Assembly: GCA_017646005.1 (NCBI GenBank)
Contig: JAGCNJ010000014.1
Span: 1 to 32,331, forward strand
Direction: 5' to 3'
DNA: 32,331 nucleotides
Source: Clostridia bacterium
GTDB taxonomy: Bacteria > Bacillota > Clostridia > Oscillospirales > CAG-272
Positions 8,196 through 16,508 of the stretch are shown here, in pieces. Every line of letters begins with the position of its first letter. Position 1 is the stretch's first letter. The notes beneath the pieces were generated by a model. The model searched no databases. It worked only from the letters and a program-made list of their open reading frames with translations, and was not told the origin of the DNA. The position numbers were made by a program, and so were the translations under genes.

Positions 8196-8236
8196 AATTT
8201 TCACCCTTGTCCTGTGTTTATATATATCCAATATAT

Positions 8237-8265
8237 ATTATATAATAAAAAGTCAATAAAAGCAA
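8237..8265 (-). promoter_or_regulatory. Sigma-A promoter of the glycosyltransferase operon
   Basis: On the minus strand TTGCTT (8260-8265), 17-base spacer, TATAAT (8237-8242). The start of transcription would be near 8230, about 35 bases before the ATG. The region is very AT-rich, so a second overlapping -10 box is possible. Confidence 0.7.
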
Positions 8266-8339
8266 GTGCGTGAGAAAAATTTGTATTTGAATTTGAAGAA
8301 TTTTATCCAAACCGACGGTGGGGAAACACTGTGCGAACA

Positions 8340-8372
8340 ACAAACAAAGCCCTCTTTTTTCAAAGAAGGCTT
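8340..8372 (-). terminator. Rho-independent terminator after ylmC
   Basis: An 11-base stem between 8347-8357 and 8362-8372, followed on the minus strand by TGTTTGTTTGTT. The single mismatch is a G-U pair only in minus-strand RNA (a C-A mismatch in plus-strand RNA), which fixes the orientation. It lies 12 bases after the ylmC stop. Confidence 0.78.
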
Positions 8373-8384
8373 CATTATGTAAAT

Positions 8385-8651
8385 CTACTTCTTACATCCA
8401 TCCCCGGATTCTATAAACCCCGCGTTCACAATAACCGTGTCGGCTCCGATCTTTTCAATATTGCACCACGGAATGCGTATCTCCTCAACTCTGCCGAAAT
8501 TGAAGCACTTGCAGTCGGATGGCACCGATATCGCAACAATTTGACCGCCGGGCACCTCAAACTCCACGTTGCATACGTATCCGAGCCGTCTGCCGTCGCA
8601 GACGTTTATAACTTCCTTCTGCTTTAATTCGTTAAAGCTCTGAATATGCAT
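8385..8651 (-). CDS. ylmC: YlmC/YmxH family sporulation protein (PRC-barrel)
   Basis: An 88-residue cytoplasmic PRC-barrel protein of the YlmC/YmxH sporulation family. Recognised by ELKQKEVINVCDGRRLG at the N-terminus and RVEEIRIPWCNIEKIGAD in the second half, matching the usual length of about 80-90. Its molecular role is not known. The only ATG that keeps the conserved N-terminus is at 8651, but no ribosome binding site precedes it: the 28 bases upstream are the terminator-like hairpin at 8661-8689. It therefore either depends on weak or structured initiation, or is translated from a short transcript starting within or after the hairpin. It is the last gene of the ftsK-to-ylmC run. Confidence 0.85.
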   Translation of the reverse strand: MHIQSFNELKQKEVINVCDGRRLGYVCNVEFEVPGGQIVAISVPSDCKCFNFGRVEEIRIPWCNIEKIGADTVIVNAGFIESGDGCKK

Positions 8652-8660
8652 AATAAAATG

Positions 8661-8689
8661 ATATCCCGACGAGTAGCTCGTCGGGATAT
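8661..8689 (-). terminator. Perfect hairpin between mltG and ylmC, terminator-like
   Basis: A perfect inverted repeat with 13-base arms (ATATCCCGACGAG at 8661-8673, its complement at 8677-8689) and a 3-base loop. On the minus strand it is followed by CATTTTATT. It lies 59 bases after the mltG stop and 9 bases before the ylmC ATG, so it probably ends mltG transcripts or tunes read-through into ylmC. Confidence 0.7.
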
Positions 8690-8748
8690 TTCTCCCTTCG
8701 GTAATACTTATTAAAAGTATATTCCAAAGCTTATTATTTTACTACGCT

Positions 8749-10356
8749 TTAATCGTAAAGCTCGGCAATAGCCTCCTGATGCTCGGCGTAATTTCTTGTA
8801 AATACCGTTCTTCCGTCGGGACCCGAAACAAAGTAATAGTAGCTCGTCTTTGACGGATACATCGCGTATCTTATCGCTTCGATTGAGGGATTGGCGATAG
8901 GTCCGGGAGGAAGACCTTTGTTCTTGTAGGTGTTGTAAGGACTATCGTATGATGTGTCTGAAAGTGTTTTCGGACGCTCACCTGTATCGTGCTCGATCGC
9001 GTAAACAATAGTTGCGTCAGAGTCAAGATAAGGATAATACGCAGGACTCTTGAGTCGGTTGTGGAATACCGAGGATACGTTTCCGAATTCGTCTGCAAAG
9101 CGCACCTCCTTCTGGATCATAGAAGCGAGAGTGATAAGATCGTCAACAGTCATATTAAGCTCGTTTGCGCGCTCGTAATACTCGTCTGTAAACTTGCTGT
9201 TGAAGTTTTCAAGCATTTTGTATATTACCGTTTCCTCGGTTGAATCCGAGTAATAGTAATAGGTGTCGGGGTAGAGATAGCCGTCAAGACGCCAATATCT
9301 GTCGGGTGAGAAGGAATCCTGATTTTCAAGGAATTTGTAATCGAAATCGTATTCGTTAATGGCACGCTTGTAGCCCTCGTACGTGCCAAGTCCCTTGTCA
9401 ACCAACAGCTTGACTATCTGCTCGGTGCTGTAACCCTCGGGGATGGTAACGACTACCGTCGTGCGAGCAGGAGCCTTCTCCTTGAACTCATAGATCATAT
9501 AGTCGTAATTGAGCATCGGAGATATCTGATAGGTGCCGGGAAGATAATCGGCTTCTTTTTTCTTGAATTTGATGTAGAAATTGAATATTTTCGGATACTT
9601 GATAGCACCGCTGTCTGCAAGTATTTGCGCAAGCTTTGGCGTATCGCAGTTTTCCGGAACGACGACTGTAACGGGTACGTCGGATTTAACAAATGCAAAA
9701 ATATCGTTTGCAACACTTATTACCGCAAAAGCGAGTGTGATAGAAATCGCAAGCACCGCAACGAGGTATATGACAGCCTTCGCTACGCTTGTGAGCGCGC
9801 TTATCGCCCCGCCGGGAATATTATCGGGATCGGGATCATCGTCAAGCTCAAGGTCGTCGTTTTCGGTAAGGAACGGCGTATATACTTCTTTAAGCTCACT
9901 TGCCGCTTCCTTTTTCTTCTTTTCAACGGCAGGATGCCTTGAGGATTCGATCGGCACGCTATTTTCGACTTTTGCCACAATCTTCTTGTTTTCGTTTACA
10001 GGAGCAACCGGCTTGACTGAGGGCACAGGCTTCACGGAAGCCACAGGCCTTGAAGCAGGAGCTTTTTTTACGTCTGCATCCGGATCAGCCTTAGTCTTTG
10101 CAACGTCGGGCTTGGCGGACGTATTTGCTGTTTTTGGAGCATCCACGCGGTTGATAACGATTGTGCTTGCCTCAAAAGCAGGTTCAGCCTTTGGCGCAGG
10201 AGGATTTCCCGGAGCCTTTCTCACGTATCTGCGCACCTGTGCGGATTTTACGTCAGAGTCGTTTTTTCTGTCATCGAGCATCTTTTCAATCTCGCGGATG
10301 TGATTAAGATCTCCCGTATCGGAAAGACCGAAGGATTTGTTTTCGTTTTCATTCAT
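8749..10356 (-). CDS. mltG: Endolytic transglycosylase MltG with long cytoplasmic extension
   Basis: Membrane-bound lytic transglycosylase cleaving nascent peptidoglycan strands (YceG-like). From the ATG at 10356 it has 535 residues. Residues 1-185 are a cytoplasmic, Lys/Pro/Ala-rich disordered tail with XPV repeats (about 100-125) and an acidic end; the transmembrane helix is at about 189-214. The outer part begins with a LysM-like subdomain, followed by the catalytic domain with GYLYPDTYY, the presumed catalytic Glu417 in SMIQKEVRF and VFHNRL. The ATG at 10365 is only one base after the AAGGAGA site, so the second ATG (10 bases after GGAG) is preferred. It follows the CPBP gene by 30 bases. 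The long cytoplasmic tail, perhaps a docking region, is the unusual part. Confidence 0.92.
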   Translation of the reverse strand: MNENENKSFGLSDTGDLNHIREIEKMLDDRKNDSDVKSAQVRRYVRKAPGNPPAPKAEPAFEASTIVINRVDAPKTANTSAKPDVAKTKADPDADVKKAPASRPVASVKPVPSVKPVAPVNENKKIVAKVENSVPIESSRHPAVEKKKKEAASELKEVYTPFLTENDDLELDDDPDPDNIPGGAISALTSVAKAVIYLVAVLAISITLAFAVISVANDIFAFVKSDVPVTVVVPENCDTPKLAQILADSGAIKYPKIFNFYIKFKKKEADYLPGTYQISPMLNYDYMIYEFKEKAPARTTVVVTIPEGYSTEQIVKLLVDKGLGTYEGYKRAINEYDFDYKFLENQDSFSPDRYWRLDGYLYPDTYYYYSDSTEETVIYKMLENFNSKFTDEYYERANELNMTVDDLITLASMIQKEVRFADEFGNVSSVFHNRLKSPAYYPYLDSDATIVYAIEHDTGERPKTLSDTSYDSPYNTYKNKGLPPGPIANPSIEAIRYAMYPSKTSYYYFVSGPDGRTVFTRNYAEHQEAIAELYD

Positions 10357-10386
10357 AAAATGCATTCTCCTTATGTAAGCTTGGTG

Positions 10387-11289
10387 TTAAAGAGACACTA
10401 TAATGTAAAGTAAAAGGCAGAAAAGAAACGGTATGCTTGAAAGGGAAGACTTGAAGCTCACCTTGCCCGTAACAAAGGAATCGTCACGCGTACCCGGATC
10501 TCTGCCTGAGAGCGCGTAGGAATAAAACATCTTTTCCGCACATCCGAGTAAAAGTACAAGTGATATAAGAAAGAGCCCTAAGAAAATAAAGATCATAAAC
10601 ACGCTGTTGTTGGGCCTGTCAAGAACGGCGAACAGCTGGGACTCTAAAAACACCGTGTAAATATTGTACGCAAGCCTTATAAACACACATGACCATACAG
10701 AGCCTGTAACGTAATAAGTAAAGGCAAGCATAACGCCTATAAAAAATGAGAGAATAAAGTTTTCAAAGCCATAGTGAACAAGCGCAAATAATAATGAAGA
10801 CATCACAACAGCGCAAATTCGTCCACCGCTTTTGTATTCGGTAAGTAAAACTCCCCTGAACATAAACTCTTCTATCACCGCAGGTGTAAGAGCATACGCA
10901 ACAAGCGAAAACATCGGAGAGCTTGCGGGAGAGATGTCCGAGAAGATCTTTCTCATAAGCACCGTGTCGCTTCGGGGGATATTTATAAGCTCAAGTAAGA
11001 ATCTCAACGCCGCGCTTCCCGCGATTATTGCGATAGTCGCAATAAGAATAAAGGCAATCGAATCGGGCATGAACATTTTAAGCCCAAGCGTTGAAACGTA
11101 GCCCTTGCCCTTAAGGCGCGTGTAAAAAACGGCGGGTAAAAGCAGTATAAGAAACTGTAATATAACAAGCGAAAGATAAATGTTATCGCGGCGTGCAAGC
11201 ATAGCAGGATCAATATATCTGATCGCCGTAATAAGCGCGAGCGCAACTATCGCAAGCCACGGAGCGAGGAAAGTATTTTTTATTTTCAT
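10387..11289 (-). CDS. CPBP family intramembrane protease-like protein
   Basis: A 300-residue integral membrane protein with about eight hydrophobic segments. It shows CPBP (Abi/Rce1-like) motif 1, the Glu pair E140-E141 and R145 in VIEEFMFRG, and motif 2 with H172 in FALVHYG. In motif 3 the usual HxxxN has become RLAYN: R205 replaces the His while N209 is kept. With a catalytic-site residue changed it may be a non-proteolytic relative or use altered chemistry. The ATG overlaps the TGA of the upstream gene (ATGA), so translation is coupled. The substrate is unknown; CPBP proteins handle prenylated proteins or peptides in some bacteria. Confidence 0.82.
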   Translation of the reverse strand: MKIKNTFLAPWLAIVALALITAIRYIDPAMLARRDNIYLSLVILQFLILLLPAVFYTRLKGKGYVSTLGLKMFMPDSIAFILIATIAIIAGSAALRFLLELINIPRSDTVLMRKIFSDISPASSPMFSLVAYALTPAVIEEFMFRGVLLTEYKSGGRICAVVMSSLLFALVHYGFENFILSFFIGVMLAFTYYVTGSVWSCVFIRLAYNIYTVFLESQLFAVLDRPNNSVFMIFIFLGLFLISLVLLLGCAEKMFYSYALSGRDPGTRDDSFVTGKVSFKSSLSSIPFLFCLLLYIIVSL

Positions 11290-11876
11290 TTAATTATGTT
11301 TACCCCCTTTTCGCTTACCGTGAAATCAACCTTCAGGTCAAATCTTCCGTGAGGAACGCTTTCGGCAATAAGCGCGTCGTAAATAACGCCGGCCTTTGAG
11401 CCGTGAAAGTCTAGTAAATATCTGTCATAATAGCCCTTGCCGTATCCTATGCGGTACCCGTTTTTATCATAGATGAGTGCGGGGATAAGGCATAAACAGC
11501 TTTCTTTTGAGTGATCCTTTTTCTTGTCAAATACCGGCGCATCAGCGCTCGGCTCTAGAATAGAGTAGTGACCGGGCGTAAGCTCGTCAAGTGAGCTTAC
11601 GTAGTGAAAATGCATCAAAGAGCCTTCAGGTGTGCATCGCGGAAAGGCAACACGCTTTCCTGCTTTTAACGCCGCCACCGCTATAGGAGTGATGTCTATC
11701 TCGCTTTTGACAGGCGAGTATAATAACAGCGTATCGGCAAACCGATATGACACAAGAGAAAGTATTCTTGAGCATATCTTTTCGTCAAGCTCGAACTTGT
11801 CCTGTCCGAAGATCCCTTCACGTATTTCGGAGTATTTTTTTCTGAGTCTGTTTTTTTCGCTTCTGATCTCGAACAT
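11286..11876 (-). CDS. 5-Formyltetrahydrofolate cyclo-ligase
   Basis: ATP-dependent conversion of 5-formyltetrahydrofolate to 5,10-methenyltetrahydrofolate in cytoplasmic one-carbon metabolism. The 196 residues are the usual length. An N-terminal basic helix (KNRLRKKYSEIR) is followed by LLYSPVKSEIDI, AFPRCTPEG and the signature ALIYDKNGYRIGYGKGYYD near 135-153, which holds the nucleotide and folate sites. The ATG immediately follows the stop of the DJ-1 gene, and the stop overlaps the CPBP start. Confidence 0.93.
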   Translation of the reverse strand: MFEIRSEKNRLRKKYSEIREGIFGQDKFELDEKICSRILSLVSYRFADTLLLYSPVKSEIDITPIAVAALKAGKRVAFPRCTPEGSLMHFHYVSSLDELTPGHYSILEPSADAPVFDKKKDHSKESCLCLIPALIYDKNGYRIGYGKGYYDRYLLDFHGSKAGVIYDALIAESVPHGRFDLKVDFTVSEKGVNIIK

Positions 11877-12419
11877 TTAAGCGATAATACCTTTCTTAAG
11901 CTTTTCGCTTTCTTCTTCTGAAACAAGCACGCGTACAAGCTCAAGAGCAAATTCAACAGCCGCGCCCATACCAATGCCCGTAATAATGTTTCCGTCGCAG
12001 ACCACGCGCTTAGTCGAGGGCTTTGCTCCGCGCAAATACTTTTCAAAACCCGGATAGCAAACGGCATACCGTCCTTCAACGAGTCCAAGCTCGCCTAAAA
12101 TCCTCGGAGCCGCGCATATAGCGGCAATGTAAGCGCCTGCACGGTCGGCTCTCATAATAAACTCTCTGACAATTGCGTTCTCTCTTAAATTGTCAGCACC
12201 GGGAAGTCCGCCGGGCAAAACTATCATATCAAGCTTTTCGACTATTGCAGCCACGTCCTCAATAGTCGTGTCTGCAAGCACCTTGATTCCGTGCGAACCT
12301 GTAACAGTTTGACCTGTAACTCCGACAGTTACAACCTTTTCGCCGGCACGTCTCAAAAGATCGACCGGAGTAAGTGCCTCTATTTCCTCAAATCCGTCTG
12401 CAAGAAATACGTATGTCAT
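11877..12419 (-). CDS. DJ-1/PfpI family protein (YajL-like)
   Basis: A 180-residue cytoplasmic protein of the DJ-1/ThiJ/PfpI superfamily. It has FEEIEAL with E14 at the position of the conserved Glu, LPGGLPGADNL (68-78), the nucleophile elbow with C102 in AAICAAP, and CYPGFE (121-126), as in YajL-type members. These are described as glyoxalase III, deglycase or chaperone-like proteins protecting against carbonyl or oxidative stress; which activity applies here cannot be told. AAAGGA lies 7 bases before the ATG. It sits 49 bases after the acetyltransferase gene; that gap contains a small hairpin-prone stretch around 12440-12460 but no clear promoter. Confidence 0.9.
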   Translation of the reverse strand: MTYVFLADGFEEIEALTPVDLLRRAGEKVVTVGVTGQTVTGSHGIKVLADTTIEDVAAIVEKLDMIVLPGGLPGADNLRENAIVREFIMRADRAGAYIAAICAAPRILGELGLVEGRYAVCYPGFEKYLRGAKPSTKRVVCDGNIITGIGMGAAVEFALELVRVLVSEEESEKLKKGIIA

Positions 12420-12468
12420 ATGTGCATCCTTTCTGTGCCTGTTGGGCAGAAAAAATAATTATTTATGT

Positions 12469-13152
12469 TTATTCGGGGAAATTGTCCGCGAAGGGCAAGC
12501 CTTGTAAAATGACGCTGTTATCAAGCGTAGTGTCAAGAAGCTTCAAAAGCCCCTTGTCAAATAGGGGAAAGTGAGCATATTTGTCCGCATCCTTGCGGCA
12601 AAACGGCTGAATGCTTTGCGGTAAGATAAAGGTTGGGGTCAATTCGGCTGCCTTGATATTCTTGTCCAAAAGCTTTTTTGCGTCCGAGGGCTCATGAGTA
12701 TCGTAATCAGCTCCGACAGGAGCACGACCCTGCAATACAACCGTATAGCCCATGCGCCTGTAGGTTTCAAAAAGAAAACTGTCAGCAGGAATGAGCACGA
12801 TGAATTTGCCGGATAATGAAAGCGAGATCTCCTCTGCAAAAGAGCAGATCCGTCTGAAAATGCCTTTCCCGCGGAAAGCCTTGTCAACGCATACCGAATA
12901 CATATAGTATCCCATAGCCGAGTCTTCTTTATTCTTAAGCAGACACGGCATCAGAAATGCCATGGCGGCAAGCTTGCCGCTGTTTTCGTACACGCTTATC
13001 AGATAAGCGTCGCTTTTTGAAAGTGATGTAAAAAAGTCAAAATATTCGGGATAAGAGAATATATCCTCAAATAAAGCCCTGTGCGCGCAAAGCTCATCGG
13101 GATACGGACAGCTTACGCTGTAGATAAATCCGTCATATACCGAGCTTTTCAT
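12469..13152 (-). CDS. GNAT family N-acetyltransferase
   Basis: A 227-residue cytoplasmic acetyltransferase. The acetyl-CoA binding motif A is clear (SVCVDKAFRGKGIFRRIC, about 86-103), followed by a motif B-like IPADSFLFETYRRMGY. The last 90 residues form an extra C-terminal segment without a match I recognise, longer than a minimal GNAT domain. The ATG lies 20 bases inside the end of tmk with AAGGG 9 bases upstream, so the two genes overlap and are probably coupled. The acceptor substrate cannot be deduced. Confidence 0.83.
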   Translation of the reverse strand: MKSSVYDGFIYSVSCPYPDELCAHRALFEDIFSYPEYFDFFTSLSKSDAYLISVYENSGKLAAMAFLMPCLLKNKEDSAMGYYMYSVCVDKAFRGKGIFRRICSFAEEISLSLSGKFIVLIPADSFLFETYRRMGYTVVLQGRAPVGADYDTHEPSDAKKLLDKNIKAAELTPTFILPQSIQPFCRKDADKYAHFPLFDKGLLKLLDTTLDNSVILQGLPFADNFPE

Positions 13153-13804
13153 TTACGATCGCCCTTATCTCACTCGCGATATCGTCTATTTTGCGCATAG
13201 AACTTCCATCATAGCAGCGCACGCGTGACCAGTTAAGCTTATCGCTTGCGTAAAGCGCCGCCTCATAGCTGCGGTGTAAAAAGTCCGGGTCAAGCTCGTG
13301 AATATCCTTTTTTCTGCCCGTTTCGTTTGAACGGCTTTCGATAAGCGCAAGTGATATTTCGGGCTTTACCTCAAGATATAATACCAGATCAGGCGAGGGA
13401 AGTGCGAGTTTTGTGTATTCATAATCGATAAGCCAACTCAGGTATTTGTCCCAGTTATCCCGATCGATTTTAGAAAGCTGATGAACCGCGTTTGCACTCG
13501 TGTATCTGTCAGCGATTATTACGGTGTCGTCGCGTTCATAATCGCGTATCCAATCGGTCTTGAAGCTTACGTATCTGTCCATTGAAAAGAAACTCGATGC
13601 GGCAAAAGCGTTTGTGTCGTCAGCACTTTTGCCAAGCTCACCCGAAAGATACATCTTAACGAAAGTGGATGAAACAGAGTCGTATACGGGGAAGGTAAGC
13701 CTTCTTACACGCATTCCCGCATTTTCAAGCGCATCTGCAAGCAAAGCGCTCTGAGTTGCCTTGCCGGAGCCGTCAAGCCCGTCTATTGCAATAAAGATTG
13801 CCAT
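13133..13804 (-). CDS. tmk: Thymidylate kinase-like protein with altered P-loop
   Basis: Phosphorylation of dTMP to dTDP by family assignment. The 223 residues contain the P-loop GLDGSGKAT (9-17), a substrate-site DRY (ADRYTSANAVHQ, about 98-109), ALPSPDLVLYLEV and the lid-region GRKKDIHELD. The P-loop is unusual: the Ser/Thr after GK that normally contacts Mg is Ala16, with Thr17 next to it. It follows ftsK by 21 bases with an AAGGAG site and overlaps the GNAT gene. It is either the organism's dTMP kinase or a paralogous deoxynucleotide kinase; a second tmk elsewhere in the genome would decide. Confidence 0.85.
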   Translation of the reverse strand: MAIFIAIDGLDGSGKATQSALLADALENAGMRVRRLTFPVYDSVSSTFVKMYLSGELGKSADDTNAFAASSFFSMDRYVSFKTDWIRDYERDDTVIIADRYTSANAVHQLSKIDRDNWDKYLSWLIDYEYTKLALPSPDLVLYLEVKPEISLALIESRSNETGRKKDIHELDPDFLHRSYEAALYASDKLNWSRVRCYDGSSMRKIDDIASEIRAIVNEKLGI

Positions 13805-13825
13805 GATGATCTCCTTAATGCCTGA

Positions 13826-16420
13826 TTATTCGTCGTCAAAGGAGCTTCCCTTGACAATGCTTTCCATGTACTGTTGCTTTGTCCAGAGGGTGGTTCTCGG
13901 CTTCTGACCGTCGGGAGGTGAAACGATTCCGCGCTCGGTCATAATGTCGATAAGCTTTGCCGCACGTCCGAAGCCGATACTCAGCTTACGCTGAAGCAAC
14001 GACGTTGAGATCTTGCCTGATTCGACAGCAATCTCGATTGCAGGCTTGAGCATCGGGTCGCCGCTGTTGTTGTCAAGCTCACCGTCACCGAGAGTGGTCG
14101 ATTTTTTGTTACCGCAAAGCTCAGCCTCGCGCTCAATGCTTTCAACAACCTGCGCGTTGTAGTTGGCACCGCCGCAGGTCTCCTTTACAAAGCTTGTGAT
14201 CTGCTCAACCTCTTCGTCGCTGACAAACGCGCCCTGTACACGGATAGGACTGCGTCCTGTAGCGGCATAGAGCATATCGCCCTTACCGATAAGCTTTTCA
14301 GCACCGACCGTGTCGATTATTGTGCGCGAGTCCACGTAAGAGGTCGTGGTAAATGCAATTCTGTAAGGAATATTTGATTTGATAGTACCCGTGATAACGT
14401 CGACAGACGGTCTCTGAGTACCGAGTATCAGGTGTATGCCGGCAGCTCTTGCCTTGGCTGAAAGCCTGCGTATAGACTCGTCCACATCGTTTGATGCGGT
14501 AAGCATAAGATCGGCAAGCTCGTCGATTATAATAACGATCTGCGGCATATATTCAGCATCGGGATCGTCCTTCATCTTTTCGTTGTAGCCGTGGATGTTT
14601 CTTACCGAAGCACCGTTGATAAGCTCATATCTGCGCTCCATTTCGGTAACTGCCCAGTGGAGTGTACCTGCCGCCTTTTTAGGATCGGTAACAACAGGAA
14701 CAAGAAGGTGCGGAATACCGTCGTACATTGTAAATTCGACCTGCTTGGGGTCGATAAGGATAAGCTTTACCTCGTCGGGCGTTGCCTTATAGAGAATACT
14801 GATGATCGTGCTGTTGATACAAACCGACTTACCCATACCGGTAGCGCCGGCGATAAGAAGGTGAGGCATTTTGGCTATATCCATAAATACAGGGCTTCCG
14901 GTAACGTCCTTACCGAGAGCAACGTGTATCTTGCTCGGATGCTTCTTGAACTCTTCGTTTTCAAGTAGTTCTCGGATGTATACAAGAGATACGTTCTTGT
15001 TGGGCACCTCAACACCGACAGCCTCCATTCCGGGAATGGGCGCAACTATACGTACACCGCCCGAGGCCGCAAGGTGAAGCGAAATGTCGTCAATACGGTT
15101 GGTAATGGAGTTGACCTTTGTGCCTATCTCTGGAGAAAGCTCGTAACGTGTGATAGACGGACCGCGCGAAATAGACACAAGCTTAGTGTTTATCTTGTAG
15201 CTCTTTAAGGTCTCAACGAGCTTTGTTGCCGTAAGCTTCAATTCCTCGGAAACGTCCTGATTCTTAAGTGACGTATCCTTCTTGAGAAGTGTGATGGGCG
15301 GGAAGGTGTATTCGCGCAAGGGCTCAGGATCGGGTAAGCTTTCTTCGATCGTACCTATCTGTGAACGCTCGATGGTAAGCTCGATCTCATTTTGGTCGGG
15401 ATCGTTTTCAAGCTCGACAAGCTTTTCGTCGAATGCCGCGTCAGAAGCGTCGGTATCCTTGTCGCCGAAAATATAATCAAGATCGACAGCGTGAGGGTCG
15501 GTGCTTTTTGCTTTTCTGACAGGAACGTCGTTAATAACCGGAGGCTCTATCTGAACAGCACCGGACTGATCTATCGTGGTTGCATTGTCATCGTCCTGAT
15601 CAAGGGCGTTTAATTTTTCCCATATATCGGAGTCAATAGGCTCTCTTTCAGCTTCCTGAAAGTCTTCTTCGAACTCTTTCGGCTGAGTCTTTGGTTCAAC
15701 CTTTTCACGCTTGGTCAGTACTGCTTCGGATCGCGTGCGGTTCTTTTCATCCTGCTCTTGTGCATAAAGCTGTTCGCGAAGCTTTACGTCCTCACGGTGC
15801 TTTTTGATAGAATAGAGTATCCTTATCCATATCATATAAGGAGTGATGCCTAACATAAATAAACCGCATACAAAAACGAGCGCGAAGGTAATAATAAGAG
15901 TACCCGCAACACCGACAAGGCTTAAAAGAGCCTCTGCAATCAGGCCGCCGATAACTCCGCCGCCGTGAAGCGATACGCCGGCATGGAAAAGCTCGACAAC
16001 AGAAAATCCGATGTCATTTTTCGCAAAAACCTCGCAAAGCATGGAAACGCCTGCGACGAATGCGATCGAGAAGGATATTCTCGCACCGAGACATCTGCTG
16101 TCAGCGTCATCCTTCCATGTAAACGCCCTGACTATGAGTATTACGGGTATAGCCCAGGCTCCGTAGGAGAAAAGACCGTAAAAAATGTTCTTGAGCCATA
16201 TTCCGAAAATACCGGTTGAGCCGATAATGATATAGCAGATAACAAGGTATATCGCAAGCAATATTAAAATTGCCGGCATTATCTGATTAATAATGCGAAG
16301 AGAAGGAATGATATCTTCATTCTGCTCGGCAGGCTTGCTTGCTTGCTTTGTGTTCTTTACCTTGAGCTTCTTTTTGCTTTCCGTGTTCTTGACGGGCTTT
16401 TTCTTGTTTGACTGTGCCAT
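13826..16420 (-). CDS. ftsK: FtsK/SpoIIIE family DNA translocase
   Basis: ATP-driven DNA pump at the division or sporulation septum that clears or moves chromosomes. The 864 residues comprise a basic N-terminus, four transmembrane helices between about 45 and 200, an acidic linker (about 210-370), and the motor: alpha/beta domains with Walker A GATGMGKS (525-532) and Walker B VIIIDE (629-634), then GTQRPSVDVITG. A winged-helix gamma domain (785-850; LQRKLSIGFGRAAKLID) reads orienting sequences. AGAGGT precedes the ATG. It heads the run down to ylmC, from the promoter at 16494-16522. A second paralogue would be needed to tell FtsK/SftA from SpoIIIE. Confidence 0.96.
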   Translation of the reverse strand: MAQSNKKKPVKNTESKKKLKVKNTKQASKPAEQNEDIIPSLRIINQIMPAILILLAIYLVICYIIIGSTGIFGIWLKNIFYGLFSYGAWAIPVILIVRAFTWKDDADSRCLGARISFSIAFVAGVSMLCEVFAKNDIGFSVVELFHAGVSLHGGGVIGGLIAEALLSLVGVAGTLIITFALVFVCGLFMLGITPYMIWIRILYSIKKHREDVKLREQLYAQEQDEKNRTRSEAVLTKREKVEPKTQPKEFEEDFQEAEREPIDSDIWEKLNALDQDDDNATTIDQSGAVQIEPPVINDVPVRKAKSTDPHAVDLDYIFGDKDTDASDAAFDEKLVELENDPDQNEIELTIERSQIGTIEESLPDPEPLREYTFPPITLLKKDTSLKNQDVSEELKLTATKLVETLKSYKINTKLVSISRGPSITRYELSPEIGTKVNSITNRIDDISLHLAASGGVRIVAPIPGMEAVGVEVPNKNVSLVYIRELLENEEFKKHPSKIHVALGKDVTGSPVFMDIAKMPHLLIAGATGMGKSVCINSTIISILYKATPDEVKLILIDPKQVEFTMYDGIPHLLVPVVTDPKKAAGTLHWAVTEMERRYELINGASVRNIHGYNEKMKDDPDAEYMPQIVIIIDELADLMLTASNDVDESIRRLSAKARAAGIHLILGTQRPSVDVITGTIKSNIPYRIAFTTTSYVDSRTIIDTVGAEKLIGKGDMLYAATGRSPIRVQGAFVSDEEVEQITSFVKETCGGANYNAQVVESIEREAELCGNKKSTTLGDGELDNNSGDPMLKPAIEIAVESGKISTSLLQRKLSIGFGRAAKLIDIMTERGIVSPPDGQKPRTTLWTKQQYMESIVKGSSFDDE

Positions 16421-16477
16421 TTATTACCTCTGATGTGATTTAATAATTGTTTTTATTTTGGAAAACGATAGTGTAAA

Positions 16478-16508
16478 CGGACGTATTCATTATATTATAC
16501 CACGTCCG
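16478..16508. repeat. Inverted repeat centred on the ftsK -10 box
   Basis: CGGACGT at 16478-16484 is repeated in reverse complement as ACGTCCG at 16502-16508, flanked outside by GTGT and CAC. The centre (16493) is at the edge of the -10 box of the ftsK promoter, so a bound dimer would block it. It may also act on the divergent TSUP genes. It could alternatively be a hairpin in DNA or RNA. Confidence 0.5.

Noticed and set aside
8661..8689. Inverted repeat as a transposon or integron-like end
   Set aside because: It is a single copy with a 3-base loop, no transposase nearby and no target duplication; a transcription terminator explains it.
9581..10303. 240-residue plus-strand frame opposite mltG
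   Set aside because: Composition is Ser/Ala/Phe-rich low complexity, a mirror of the Lys/Pro-rich tail of MltG; no ribosome binding site and no recognisable domain.
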